NCBI RefSeq assembly: GCF_028863665.1
Contig: NZ_JARBFX010000009.1
Location: forward strand, 1 to 64,000
DNA from: Aquabacter sediminis
GTDB taxonomy: Bacteria; Pseudomonadota; Alphaproteobacteria; Rhizobiales; Xanthobacteraceae
Direction: 5' to 3'
DNA length: 64,000 nucleotides
Positions 7,483 to 16,222 of the stretch are shown piece by piece; the first letter of the stretch is position 1, and every line of letters starts with the position of its first letter. Under the pieces are notes generated by a model, which saw only the letters and a list, made by a program, of their open reading frames with translations, did no database searches and had not been told where the DNA came from. The position numbers and the translations under genes are program-made.

Positions 7483-9797
7483 CGCCCGGCCTCCGCAAGC
7501 AGAGGAGGTTCGTGCGCTTGCACGGGCCGCGCCGGGGCCTCGTGGCGCGCGATCTCCACCAGGGTGATCTGGCCGCAACAGGCCTGCGCCAGCTGCGAGG
7601 TTCCCACGTCACGGGTCAGCACATTGGGGTTGCCGTGAACGCACAGCGCCCCGTCCGCCGCCCCATCCTGCGGGTCGTACCAGGCGCCTGTGGGCAGATG
7701 GAGCACGCCGGGCATGAGGTCGGCGCTCAGCTGCGCGCTGGCGAGACAGGCGCCGCGCGTGTTGAAAAGCCGCACAAGGTCGCCATCCGCGATCCCGCGC
7801 TCGGCGGCATCGTGAGGGTGGATGCGCACCACCTCGCGCCCCTCCCGCTTGGCCGATTGGCTGTAGGCGGCGAAGTCCAGCTGGCTGTGCAGCCGCGTCG
7901 CCGGCTGGTTGGCCACAAGGGTCAGCGGCGCGGCGGCCGTGGGCGGCTCGGTGGAGGGCAGCCAGGTGGGGTGGCCGGGACAGTCCGCATAGCCAAAGCC
8001 GGCAATGACCTGCGAGTAGATTTCGATGCGTCCGCTGGGCGTCGGCAGGGGGCTCGCATCCGGGTCGGCGCGAAAGGCGCGCAAGGGGCCGCCATCGTCG
8101 GGCGCCGAGGGCAGGGGGATCTCGCCCGCCTCCCAGAAAGCCTCGAAATCGGGGGCGGGATGCCCCTTGTCGGCGAGGGCCTGACGGGTCTGCTCAAAGA
8201 GATGAGCCAGCCACTGGCGCGCGCTGCGGCCTTCGGTGAAAGCCTCCTCCGCCCCGAGGCGGGCGGCCAAAGCGCTGAAGATGGCATAGTCATCGCGCGC
8301 TTCGCCCACCGGCGGCGCCAGCTGGCGCATGGCGATGAGGCGCGGATCGGTCGCCGCCGCTGCGATGTCCTCCCGCTCCAGCGTCATGGTGGCCGGCAGC
8401 ACGATGTCCGCAAAGCGCGCCATGGGCGTCCAGGCGCTTTCCTGGACGAGGATGGTGTCGGCCGCACAGAAGGCGCGGCGCAGGCGGTTCAGGTCCTGGT
8501 GATGATGGAAGGGATTGCCGCCGGCCCAATGGATCAGGCGCACATGGGGATAGGTGTGGGTGCCGCCATTGAAGGCGAAGGTCCCGCCCGGATCGAGCAG
8601 CATGTCGGCGATGCGCGCCACCGGAATGAAGGCGGAAACGCCGTTCCGGCCCTGAGGCAAGGTGGGGGGCGGCACGGCATTCACGCGGCGTCCCGTATGT
8701 CCCATGGCGCCAAGCGCATAGTTGAAGCCGCCGCCCGGCAGGCCGATCTGCCCGACCATGGCGGCCAATGCGACCGCCATCCACACCGGCTGTTCGCCAA
8801 ACTGGGCGCGCTGGAGGGAGTGGGCGATGGTGATCAGGCTGCGCCCCTCCACCAGCCGGCGGGCCAGCATGCGGATGGCGTCCGCACCGATGCCGGTGAT
8901 CTCCGCCGCCCAGTCCGCGCTGCGCGCCGGTCCCTCCCTGCCGCCCAGGAGATACGCTGCAAAGCGATCAAAGCCGACGCAATAGCGCTCCAGGAAGGCG
9001 CTGTCACACAGTCCCTCGTCTAGCAGCGTATGGGCAAGGCCCAGCATCATGGCCACGTCGGTGCCGGGGCGGATCGGCAGCCAGCGGGCCTCGGCCGCCT
9101 CGGGCATGTCGTCCCGCAGCGGGCTGACCGACCAGAATTCCGTTCCCCGCGCCGCCGCCCGCGCCATGGCGTCCGCTTCCACGTGGCGGGTGATGCCTCC
9201 GGCCGCGATCATGGCATTCTTGAGCGGCATGCCGCCGAAGGCGAGCACCATGTCGGTGTGGGCGCAGATCTGCTCCCAGGTGACATTGTGCCGGGACAGC
9301 GGCTCGAACGGCCCCATCACATGGGGCAGGATGACGGCCGAGGCGCCCGCGCTATAGCTGTTGACCGAGCGCACATAGCCGCCGCATGTCAGATTGTGGA
9401 AGCGGTGGATCTGGCTCTGGGCGTGGTGGAAGCGGCCGGCGCTGGACCAGCCGTAGGACCCGCCATAAATGGCCTGCGGGCCGAACGTGTCGCGCACGCG
9501 GGCGAGCTCCGCCGCCGCCAGGTCCAGGGCCTCGTCCCACGAGACCGGCACCAGGTCGTCCTGGAAATCCCGGTGGCGTGGTCCAGGCCCGTGGTCGAGC
9601 CAGCCCCGGCGCACCATGGGGCGCAGGATGCGCGCCCGGTGGCGCAGCGCGTCGGTGAAGTTGCCGAGGAGGGGGGAGGGGGCGGGGTCGTCGGGATGCG
9701 GCGTCACCGTCAGCCGGGCTCCATCCCATTGCGCGAAGAAGCTGCCCCAATGAGAGGCATGGGAGGCGCCGGAGAGGCGGGAGAGATCACGGTGCAT
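7479..9797 (-). CDS. Cytosolic molybdopterin sulfoxide/N-oxide reductase (BisC/DMSO-reductase family)
   Basis: The 772-residue product belongs to the DMSO-reductase superfamily and matches biotin sulfoxide reductase in length (E. coli BisC 777). It shows YGGSYGWSSAGRFHHAQSQI (residues 111-130), with the Tyr and Trp typical of DMSO/TMAO/biotin-sulfoxide reductases, and VNSYSAGASAVILPHVMG, in which Ser149 is the expected molybdenum ligand. No Fe-S Cys motif is seen at the N-terminus and there is no Tat signal peptide, so it should act in the cytoplasm. Substrates of the family include biotin and methionine sulfoxides and amine N-oxides; which one applies here is unknown. It is divergent from the lysR gene. 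Confidence 0.88.
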   Translation of the reverse strand: MHRDLSRLSGASHASHWGSFFAQWDGARLTVTPHPDDPAPSPLLGNFTDALRHRARILRPMVRRGWLDHGPGPRHRDFQDDLVPVSWDEALDLAAAELARVRDTFGPQAIYGGSYGWSSAGRFHHAQSQIHRFHNLTCGGYVRSVNSYSAGASAVILPHVMGPFEPLSRHNVTWEQICAHTDMVLAFGGMPLKNAMIAAGGITRHVEADAMARAAARGTEFWSVSPLRDDMPEAAEARWLPIRPGTDVAMMLGLAHTLLDEGLCDSAFLERYCVGFDRFAAYLLGGREGPARSADWAAEITGIGADAIRMLARRLVEGRSLITIAHSLQRAQFGEQPVWMAVALAAMVGQIGLPGGGFNYALGAMGHTGRRVNAVPPPTLPQGRNGVSAFIPVARIADMLLDPGGTFAFNGGTHTYPHVRLIHWAGGNPFHHHQDLNRLRRAFCAADTILVQESAWTPMARFADIVLPATMTLEREDIAAAATDPRLIAMRQLAPPVGEARDDYAIFSALAARLGAEEAFTEGRSARQWLAHLFEQTRQALADKGHPAPDFEAFWEAGEIPLPSAPDDGGPLRAFRADPDASPLPTPSGRIEIYSQVIAGFGYADCPGHPTWLPSTEPPTAAAPLTLVANQPATRLHSQLDFAAYSQSAKREGREVVRIHPHDAAERGIADGDLVRLFNTRGACLASAQLSADLMPGVLHLPTGAWYDPQDGAADGALCVHGNPNVLTRDVGTSQLAQACCGQITLVEIARHEAPARPVQAHEPPLLAEAGR

Positions 9798-9875
9798 CGA
9801 TGACTCGGCAAGGTCGCGGCCAGCGTGCCGCGGCGGTCGAGAAGGCTGTGGCGGGATATTGTCTCCTGGGGTCGG

Positions 9876-9890
9876 ATCAGTCCAATATGC
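9876..9890 (-). promoter_or_regulatory. Putative LysR operator, left copy
   Basis: ATCAGTCCAATATGC (plus strand) is an exact reverse-complement match to 10916-10930. It lies in the divergent region between the molybdoenzyme gene (start 9797) and lysR (start 9930). It contains the start of ATATGCAGATAT, which fits the loose T-N11-A pattern of LysR boxes. Relative to the molybdoenzyme transcript its orientation is the same as the right copy has relative to the gamma-glutamyltransferase transcript. Confidence 0.6.
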
Positions 9891-9929
9891 AGATATCGGG
9901 GTTTTAAGAAGCCGGGATTATCAAGCCAG

Positions 9930-10895
9930 ATGTCAGCGGGCAGCCGTGACGGCGCGGAACAGGTCGAGCTGCGCCATCTGCGCTACTTCCTCGCAACTGC
10001 AGAGGAGCTCAATTATGGACGCGCGGCCGAGCGGCTGCGCATCGCCCAGCCCGGCCTCAGCCAGCAGATCAAGAAGCTGGAGGAGATTGTCGGCACGGCC
10101 TTGTTCGATCGCACCCGCAGGTCCGTGCGCCTGACGCTGGCAGGCGAGCTGTTTCTCCAGGAAGCCCGCAAGACGCTGGCGTTGGCGGAGAGCGCGCTCC
10201 TGGTGGCGCGGCGGGCCGGGCGCGGCGAGATCGGGCGGATCGCCATCGGCTATGTGGGGTCTGCGGCCTATACGGGCGTCTTGACGACCATGGTCGGACA
10301 GTTCCGCGCCGCCTATCCGGAGGTGGAGCTGCAGATCTCCGAAATGGAGATGCAGCAGCAACTGGACCAGCTCGATCAGGGCCGCCTGGACATCGGCTTC
10401 ATCCGCCCGCCGGTGCCTCTGCCGCTGGGAATCGGCACCATCCCGATCCTGTTCGAGGACATCATCCTGGCGCTGCCGGAGACCCATCCGCAGAGCGTGC
10501 GTGAGCAGGTGCCGCTTGGGACCCTCAACGAGGACATCTTCATCACGCCGCACCATCCGCCCGAGGTGAGCTTCCTCAAGCACACCACCTCCGCCTGCCG
10601 CATGGCGGGCTTCTTTCCGCGCCTCGGTCCCCAAGGGCGCGATTTCGTCACCATCGCCAGCATGGTGGCGGTGGGGCTCGGCGTGGCGCTGGTGCCGCAA
10701 TCGGTGCGGTGCATCCAGGTGCCGGGCCTGCGCTATCGCCCCATTGCCGACGCCAAGGTCCTGGCGGAACTCTCCGTGGCCTTTCGTCGGAATGAGCCCT
10801 CGCCGGTGGCGCGGGCCTTCGCGGCGCATGCCCGCCGCTCCGCCTTCACCGGCGCCGAGCCGCCGCTGCGGACGCTTGGTTCTAAGAACTCGTAA
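9930..10895 (+). CDS. LysR-family transcriptional regulator
   Basis: The 321-residue product has the N-terminal winged helix-turn-helix (VELRHLRYFLATAEELNYGR, then RLRIAQPGLSQQIKKLEEIV and LFDRTRRSVRLTLAGELFL) and a C-terminal effector-binding domain (GRIAIGYVGSAAYTGVL, LDIGFIRPPVP, VGLGVALVPQS). The ATG at 9930 is chosen because about 35 upstream codons are not family-like and would cover the operator region. The segment IRPPVPLPLGIGTIPILFED resembles regulators of the BenM/CatM branch. The gene lies between two operons that share a 15-bp site, so it is the likely activator of both; the inducer is unknown. Confidence 0.93.
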   Translation: MSAGSRDGAEQVELRHLRYFLATAEELNYGRAAERLRIAQPGLSQQIKKLEEIVGTALFDRTRRSVRLTLAGELFLQEARKTLALAESALLVARRAGRGEIGRIAIGYVGSAAYTGVLTTMVGQFRAAYPEVELQISEMEMQQQLDQLDQGRLDIGFIRPPVPLPLGIGTIPILFEDIILALPETHPQSVREQVPLGTLNEDIFITPHHPPEVSFLKHTTSACRMAGFFPRLGPQGRDFVTIASMVAVGLGVALVPQSVRCIQVPGLRYRPIADAKVLAELSVAFRRNEPSPVARAFAAHARRSAFTGAEPPLRTLGSKNS

Positions 10896-10915
10896 TTATC
10901 AAGAATGCGAAAACC

Positions 10916-10930
10916 GCATATTGGACTGAT
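10916..10930 (+). promoter_or_regulatory. Putative LysR operator, right copy
   Basis: GCATATTGGACTGAT is the inverted exact copy of the site at 9876-9890. It lies between the lysR stop and the gamma-glutamyltransferase start (about 127 bases upstream). The adjacent bases GCGAAAACCGC form a small dyad. Confidence 0.6.
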
Positions 10931-11056
10931 GGCTGAAACTGCGCCGATAATCCCCCCATCAACAAGCGCGCAGCGTGACCGGTTCTGCGGATCGGATCCC
11001 CAAAGCGCGCCACACCAGAGGTTGCCGTCGAACCGCGAAGGCTAGGCCGCGCGACG

Positions 11057-12775
11057 ATGGCGGGATCAGGCGGGCTCAGAATGGATTGGCGCAGCCGCGC
11101 AGGCACACCCTTCGTGTGTGAGAAGACAGCCGTCACCGCAAGCCGCGGCATGGCGGTGACCAACCACCCCTTGGCCTCGGCGGCCGCGATGGAGGTGATG
11201 GCCGCGGGCGGAAACGCGGTGGACGCTGCGATCGCGGCCTTGTTCACCCTCACCGTGGTCGAGCCGATGATGGTCGGCATTTTCGGCGGAGGCGTCGCGC
11301 TCATCCGCCTGGCCGATGGCCGGGAAGTGGTGCTCGACGGCCTGTCCACCGCGCCCGCTGCCGCCCGGCCGGACAGCTTCACCCCCATCTCCGACACCTG
11401 GCCGGACTATATGGAGACCCGGGGCCGCGCCAACCGGGTGGGGCCGAAGGCGGTGGCGGTTCCGGGGACGCTGAAGGCGTGGTGCGAGGCGGCGGCCGAA
11501 TTCGGCCGCCTGCCGCTCGCCGATCTCATGGAGCCGGCCATCCGCCATGCGGAGCGAGGCTTCCGGCTCTCCGCCTATCTGGCCACCTGCATCTCTGAGA
11601 TCGCACCCGATCTCGCCCTCGATCCCGCCATCGCCTCTGTCTTCCTGCCCGAGGGCCGTCCCCTCGGCGCTGGCGACCTGCTGGTTCAGGCGGACTATGC
11701 CCGGACCTTGCGGCTGATCGCGCAGGAGGGGCCCGGCGTGCTCTATGGCGGTGCCCTCGGCCGCCACATCGCCGATTACCTGGAAAGCGTCGGGTCCTTC
11801 GTGCGGCTGGAGGATCTGGCCACCTACCGCACGGTGGCGCGCGAGCCCGTCCGCGGCACCTATCGCGGATATGAGATTGTCGGTCCGCCGCCCCCCTGCG
11901 CGGGCGGGGTGCACACGCTTCAGATTCTCAACATCCTGGAAGCCTATGACATCGGGGCGATGGGCTTCGGCACGAAGGACACCCTGCACCTCGTCCTGGA
12001 GGCGCTGAAGATCGCCGCGGCCGACCGGCGCGCGGTGACCGCCGACCCTGCCTTCGTGGACGTTCCGGTGGAGAAGCTGATCTCCAAGGCCTATGGCGAT
12101 GCCCGTCGCGCCGAGATCGACCTGACGAAGGCCGGCACGTTCGAGGCCCGCATCCGCTCCAACGAATCCGCGAACACGACCCATGTGACGGTGGCGGACG
12201 GGGACGGCAACATCGTCACGTCCACCCAGACCATCAACAGCCTGTTCGGTGCCCGCATCATCATTCCCGGCACCGGCATCATCCCGAACAACTACATGTA
12301 CCTGTTCGATCCGCATCCGGGGAACGCCTTGTCCCTGGAGCCGGGCAAGCGCATCACCAGCGGCATCACCGCCTTGATCGGCAAGAAGGCCGGCCGGCCG
12401 GTGTTCGCGCTCGGCCTGCCCGGCGCCCACCGCATTCCGGCCTCCGCCATGCAGGGGGTGCTCAACCTGATCGACCACGGCATGGACGTGCAGTCGGCGG
12501 TGGAAGCCCCCCGCGTCTTCACCTGGGGCCAGGAGGCGGAGATCGAGACGCACGTGCCCGCCGTCATCCGCGAGGCCCTCGCAGGCATGGGCCACAAGGT
12601 GGCCAACGTCGATCATGTGGCGGGCGGCATGTGCGCCATCACCTTCGCCGAGGACGGGAAGATGACCGGCGCCGCCTGCTGGCGGGCCGATGGCGTGCCC
12701 ATGGGGCTCGGAGGCGGCAGTGCACGGGCGGGGACGTCCTTCTGGCCCGATCCGCGCCGGGGGCGGGTTTACTGA
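11057..12775 (+). CDS. Gamma-glutamyltransferase family protein, no signal peptide
   Basis: This Ntn-hydrolase family makes a proenzyme that cuts itself and then removes gamma-glutamyl groups from glutathione or related amides; some members act as acylases or amidohydrolases. The 572-residue product has ASAAAMEVMAAGGNAVDAAI near the N-terminus, the region GPPPPCAGGVHTLQILNILE, and the self-cleavage site NTTHVTVADGDGNIV with the expected nucleophile Thr374. GLPGAHRIPASAMQGVLNLI follows. There is no secretion signal, unlike E. coli Ggt, so it probably acts inside the cell on imported substrate. The start may instead be the ATG at 11081. It is followed 37 bases later by an ABC importer operon. 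Confidence 0.9.
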   Translation: MAGSGGLRMDWRSRAGTPFVCEKTAVTASRGMAVTNHPLASAAAMEVMAAGGNAVDAAIAALFTLTVVEPMMVGIFGGGVALIRLADGREVVLDGLSTAPAAARPDSFTPISDTWPDYMETRGRANRVGPKAVAVPGTLKAWCEAAAEFGRLPLADLMEPAIRHAERGFRLSAYLATCISEIAPDLALDPAIASVFLPEGRPLGAGDLLVQADYARTLRLIAQEGPGVLYGGALGRHIADYLESVGSFVRLEDLATYRTVAREPVRGTYRGYEIVGPPPPCAGGVHTLQILNILEAYDIGAMGFGTKDTLHLVLEALKIAAADRRAVTADPAFVDVPVEKLISKAYGDARRAEIDLTKAGTFEARIRSNESANTTHVTVADGDGNIVTSTQTINSLFGARIIIPGTGIIPNNYMYLFDPHPGNALSLEPGKRITSGITALIGKKAGRPVFALGLPGAHRIPASAMQGVLNLIDHGMDVQSAVEAPRVFTWGQEAEIETHVPAVIREALAGMGHKVANVDHVAGGMCAITFAEDGKMTGAACWRADGVPMGLGGGSARAGTSFWPDPRRGRVY

Positions 12776-12812
12776 CAACAAAAAGGCCAGCGGCCAGCAC
12801 AGGGGAAGCACG

Positions 12813-14390
12813 ATGCAGATCAACCGACGCGAAGCCTTGATGTGGTCCGCTGCTACATTGCTAGCGACCACCCGCACCTCTTGGGCGCAGGGGCGCAAGA
12901 CCCTTCGCATTGCGCCTCATGCCGCCCTGCGCGTGCTGGATCCTGTGACGACCAGCGCCTACATCACGCGCAATCACGGCTATATGGTCTACGACACCCT
13001 CTTCTCCGTCGACGCCGCCTATCGGCCGCAGCCGCAGATGGTGAAGGACTGGCAGGTGAGCGCGGACCAGCTCACTTATACCTTTACCCTGCGCGACGGC
13101 CTGCTGTTCCACGACAACCAGCCGGTGACGGCGCAGGATTGCGTGGCCTCCATCACCCGCTGGGCCAAGAAGGACGTGGTGGGCCTGCGCCTCGCCGCCG
13201 CCATGGCCGAACTCCAGGCGGTGGACGACAAGACCTTCCGCATGACGCTGAAGACCCCGTTCGGGCCCACCCTTGAAGCGCTCGCCCGGCCAAGCTCCAT
13301 CCCGCTCTTCGTGATGCCGCGCCGGATTGCCGAGCTGCCGCCGGACAAGCCGCTGGAAGAGGTGATCGGCTCAGGCCCCTTCCGCTTCATCGCCTCCGAT
13401 TTCCGCCCCGGCGTCAGCTGGGCCTATGAGCGCTTTTCCGGCTACGTGCCGCGCGCCGAGCCGCCCGATGGGTTGGCCGGGGGCAAGGTGGTGAAGGTGG
13501 AGCGGGTGGAGGCCATCTGGTTTCCCAGCAAGCAGACCGCCATCAATGCGCTGGCCAAGGGCGAGATCGACCTTCTGGAAAATCTCAACGCCGACCAGCG
13601 TTCGCTGCTCGAGGGCAATCGCGACGTGGTCATGCGTCGCCGGTTCGGCCCCATGGCCTCCACCATCCGCTTCAACTGGGCCCAGCCGCCCTTCGACAAT
13701 GTGAAGGCGCGCCAGGCGGTGCAGGCGGTGGTGACCCAGCAGGACTATATGGACGCCTCCATCGGCGACCCCAAGTCCTACCAGCTGTGCCCGGCCTTGT
13801 TCGGCTGCGGCACGCCGCTGGAGACCGATGCCGGCTTCCGCGACACGGGCAAGCCCGACATCGCCAAGGCTCGCGCGCTCCTGAAGGAGGCGGGCTACAA
13901 GGGCGAGAAGGTGGTCATCATCACCCCCGGCGACATCGCCTCCTTCGCGCCCCTGGCGCCGCTGACCCAGCAATTGCTGCAGCAGATCGGCATGGCCAGC
14001 GAGATCCAGACCATGGAATGGAGTGCCTTTCTCGCCCGCCGTGCCAAGCCGGTTCCGGTCTCGGAAGGGGGCTGGAACATCGCGCATGCGGTGTTCGACC
14101 GGCTGGACCTGCTCTCGCCGCTCGGCAACCCCAATTTCGATGCGCGGGGCAAGGCGGGCTATACCGGCTTCGTGGATGACCCGGAGACGGTCGAACTCAA
14201 GAGCCAGTATGAACGGGCCACCGATCCCGCCCGCCAGAAGGCCATCGCAGCTGAAATCCAGAAGCGGGCCTACGACCTGGTCTTCTACATTCCGCTCGGC
14301 ACCTACTACGATTACGAAGGGTTCCGCTCCAACGTGAGTGGCTACGTGCCGTCGCCGGTCATGGTCATGTGGGGGGTGGACAAGGCATGA
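12813..14390 (+). CDS. ABC transporter substrate-binding protein, family 5 (peptide/glutathione type)
   Basis: This periplasmic binding protein of 525 residues has the family-5 layout: TLRIAPHAALRVLDPVTTSA, GYMVYDTLFSVDA, TFTLRDGLLFHDNQPVTAQD and IGSGPFRF. The N-terminus NRREALMWSAATLLATTRTSWA is an export signal with two arginines and may use the Tat route. AGGGGAAG at 12801-12808 is a good ribosome-binding site for the ATG at 12813. It starts a binding protein-permease-permease-ATPase set whose order and fused ATPase resemble the glutathione importer GsiBCDA, though family-5 proteins bind peptides, nickel and opines as well. Confidence 0.92.
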   Translation: MQINRREALMWSAATLLATTRTSWAQGRKTLRIAPHAALRVLDPVTTSAYITRNHGYMVYDTLFSVDAAYRPQPQMVKDWQVSADQLTYTFTLRDGLLFHDNQPVTAQDCVASITRWAKKDVVGLRLAAAMAELQAVDDKTFRMTLKTPFGPTLEALARPSSIPLFVMPRRIAELPPDKPLEEVIGSGPFRFIASDFRPGVSWAYERFSGYVPRAEPPDGLAGGKVVKVERVEAIWFPSKQTAINALAKGEIDLLENLNADQRSLLEGNRDVVMRRRFGPMASTIRFNWAQPPFDNVKARQAVQAVVTQQDYMDASIGDPKSYQLCPALFGCGTPLETDAGFRDTGKPDIAKARALLKEAGYKGEKVVIITPGDIASFAPLAPLTQQLLQQIGMASEIQTMEWSAFLARRAKPVPVSEGGWNIAHAVFDRLDLLSPLGNPNFDARGKAGYTGFVDDPETVELKSQYERATDPARQKAIAAEIQKRAYDLVFYIPLGTYYDYEGFRSNVSGYVPSPVMVMWGVDKA

Positions 14391-15331
14391 TGGCGCGCCT
14401 GATCGCCTTGCGCGTCGCCACGGTCCTGCCCGTCCTGCTTGTGGTCGCCACCATCGTCTTCCTGCTCCTGCGCCTCAGTCCCGGCGACCCCGCCCAGGTG
14501 CTCGCCGGCGAGAACGCCACCCCGGAGGCCCTGGCCAACATCCGGGCGGACCTTGGGCTGGACCGGTCCCTTCCGGTTCAGTACCTGACGTGGCTCAGCG
14601 AGATGGCGCAGGGCAATTTCGGGACGTCGGTGCTCTCACGGGTGCCCGTGCTCGAATTGATCCGCGATCGCCTGGAGCCCACCCTGGTGCTGGCGCTGAG
14701 CGCCATCTTCATCACCGTGCTCCTGGCCGTTCCGCTCGGTGCCATCGCGGCGTGGAAGCACAACAGCTGGATCGATCGCGCGGTGATGGCCCTCTCCGTC
14801 ATCGGCTTCTCGGTGCCGGCCTTCGTCATCGGTTATGTGCTCATCCTGCTGCTCGCGGTGAAAACCGACATCTTCCCGGTGCAGGGCTATGTGAGCCCGT
14901 TCCAGGATCCCCTGGCAGCGGCCCGGCATCTGGCCTTGCCGTCCATCACGCTGGCGCTGGTCTTCATGGCGCTGATCGCCCGCGTGACGCGATCCAGTGT
15001 CCTTGAAGTGCTCGGGGAAGACTTCGTGCGCACCGCAAAGGCCAAGGGCAATGACGGGGCGCGCGTCCTGTGGCGGCACGCTTTGCCCAATGCGGCGGTG
15101 CCCATCATCACGGTCATCGGCCTCGGCCTCGCCCTTCTCATCTCCGGCGTCGTGGTGACGGAAAGCGTGTTCAACATTCCCGGCGTCGGCCGACTGACGA
15201 TCGACGCCATCCTCGCCCGCGACTATCCGGTGGTGCAGGGGCTGATGCTGTTCTTCGCCTCCATCTTCATCGGCGTGAACCTCCTGATCGACATCGCCTA
15301 TGTGATCGTCGATCCCCGCATCCGCTATTGA
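14387..15331 (+). CDS. ABC transporter permease (DppB/GsiC type)
   Basis: The 314-residue inner-membrane protein has the DppB-family N-terminus (LIALRVATVLPVLLVVATIV, then RLSPGDPAQVLAGENATPE), about six membrane segments, and the cytoplasmic EAA loop ARVTRSSVLEVLGEDFVRTA followed by KAKG. The ATG at 14387 overlaps the binding-protein stop (an ATG directly after, at 14390, is equally possible). It should form the translocation pore together with the next gene product. Confidence 0.93.
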   Translation: MMARLIALRVATVLPVLLVVATIVFLLLRLSPGDPAQVLAGENATPEALANIRADLGLDRSLPVQYLTWLSEMAQGNFGTSVLSRVPVLELIRDRLEPTLVLALSAIFITVLLAVPLGAIAAWKHNSWIDRAVMALSVIGFSVPAFVIGYVLILLLAVKTDIFPVQGYVSPFQDPLAAARHLALPSITLALVFMALIARVTRSSVLEVLGEDFVRTAKAKGNDGARVLWRHALPNAAVPIITVIGLGLALLISGVVVTESVFNIPGVGRLTIDAILARDYPVVQGLMLFFASIFIGVNLLIDIAYVIVDPRIRY

Positions 15332-15340
15332 GGCCCCCTT

Positions 15341-16222
15341 ATGTCGGCCACTCCGAGGAGCATGCGCTCCCTCTTTCGACCGCCCCGATGGGCATCCCTC
15401 ACGGCCAGTCCCGCCCTCCTGGTGGGCGGGACCATCCTGGTGCTGGTGATCCTCTCCGCGCTCCTGGCGCCGCTCATTGCGGGGCCTGATCCCTTCCTGA
15501 TCCGTCCGCGCCTGCGCTTTCGCCCGCCGGATTCCACCTTCTGGTTCGGCACCGACGCGCTGGGGCGAGACGTGTTCGCCCTGGTGGTCCATGGCGGGCG
15601 GCTGTCTCTCCTGGTTGGGCTTCTGTGCGCCTTGGCCGGGGCGGTGCTGGGGACCCTGGTGGGGCTCGTTTCCGGATACGTGCGTGCGCTCGACGCGGTG
15701 GTGATGCGCGTCATGGACGGCATGATGGCCATTCCCAGCCTGCTGTTCGCCGTGGCGCTGGTCTCTCTGGTGGGACCGAGCCTGTTCTCCATCGTCGCCG
15801 CCATCACCTTCTCCGAGATCCCGCGCGTGACGCGCCTGGTGCGTTCGGTGGTGCTCGGCGTGCGCGAGGAATCCTATGTGCGGGCGGCGGAAGGCCTGGG
15901 CATTCCCGGACCGCTGGTGCTGCTGCGGCATATCCTGCCGAGCTGCATTGCCCCGCTCATCGTGCAGACCACCTACATGTTCGCGGCGGCCATGCTGTCC
16001 GAGGCGGTGCTGGGCTTCCTGGGCGTCGGCTTTCCGCCGGACATGCCCAGCTGGGGCAATGTTCTGGCCGAGGGCCGGGCGGTTTTCCAGCGCGCCCCCT
16101 GGACCATTCTCGCGCCGGGCTTCTTCCTCGCGGCGACCGTCATGGCGGTGAACCTGCTGGGCGACGGCCTGCGCGATCGCCTGGACCCGCGTCTCTCCCG
16201 CTCGACCGGAGCTGCCTCATGA
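15341..16222 (+). CDS. ABC transporter permease (DppC/GsiD type)
   Basis: This second pore subunit of 293 residues has an N-terminal membrane segment, the DppC-family motif FWFGTDALGRDVFALVVHGG, and the EAA loop with RAAEGLGIPGPLVLLRHILP, ending with GFLGVGFPPDMPSWGNVL. It begins 9 bases after the previous permease and its TGA overlaps the ATG of the ATPase gene, so all four transporter genes are one unit. Confidence 0.93.
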   Translation: MSATPRSMRSLFRPPRWASLTASPALLVGGTILVLVILSALLAPLIAGPDPFLIRPRLRFRPPDSTFWFGTDALGRDVFALVVHGGRLSLLVGLLCALAGAVLGTLVGLVSGYVRALDAVVMRVMDGMMAIPSLLFAVALVSLVGPSLFSIVAAITFSEIPRVTRLVRSVVLGVREESYVRAAEGLGIPGPLVLLRHILPSCIAPLIVQTTYMFAAAMLSEAVLGFLGVGFPPDMPSWGNVLAEGRAVFQRAPWTILAPGFFLAATVMAVNLLGDGLRDRLDPRLSRSTGAAS

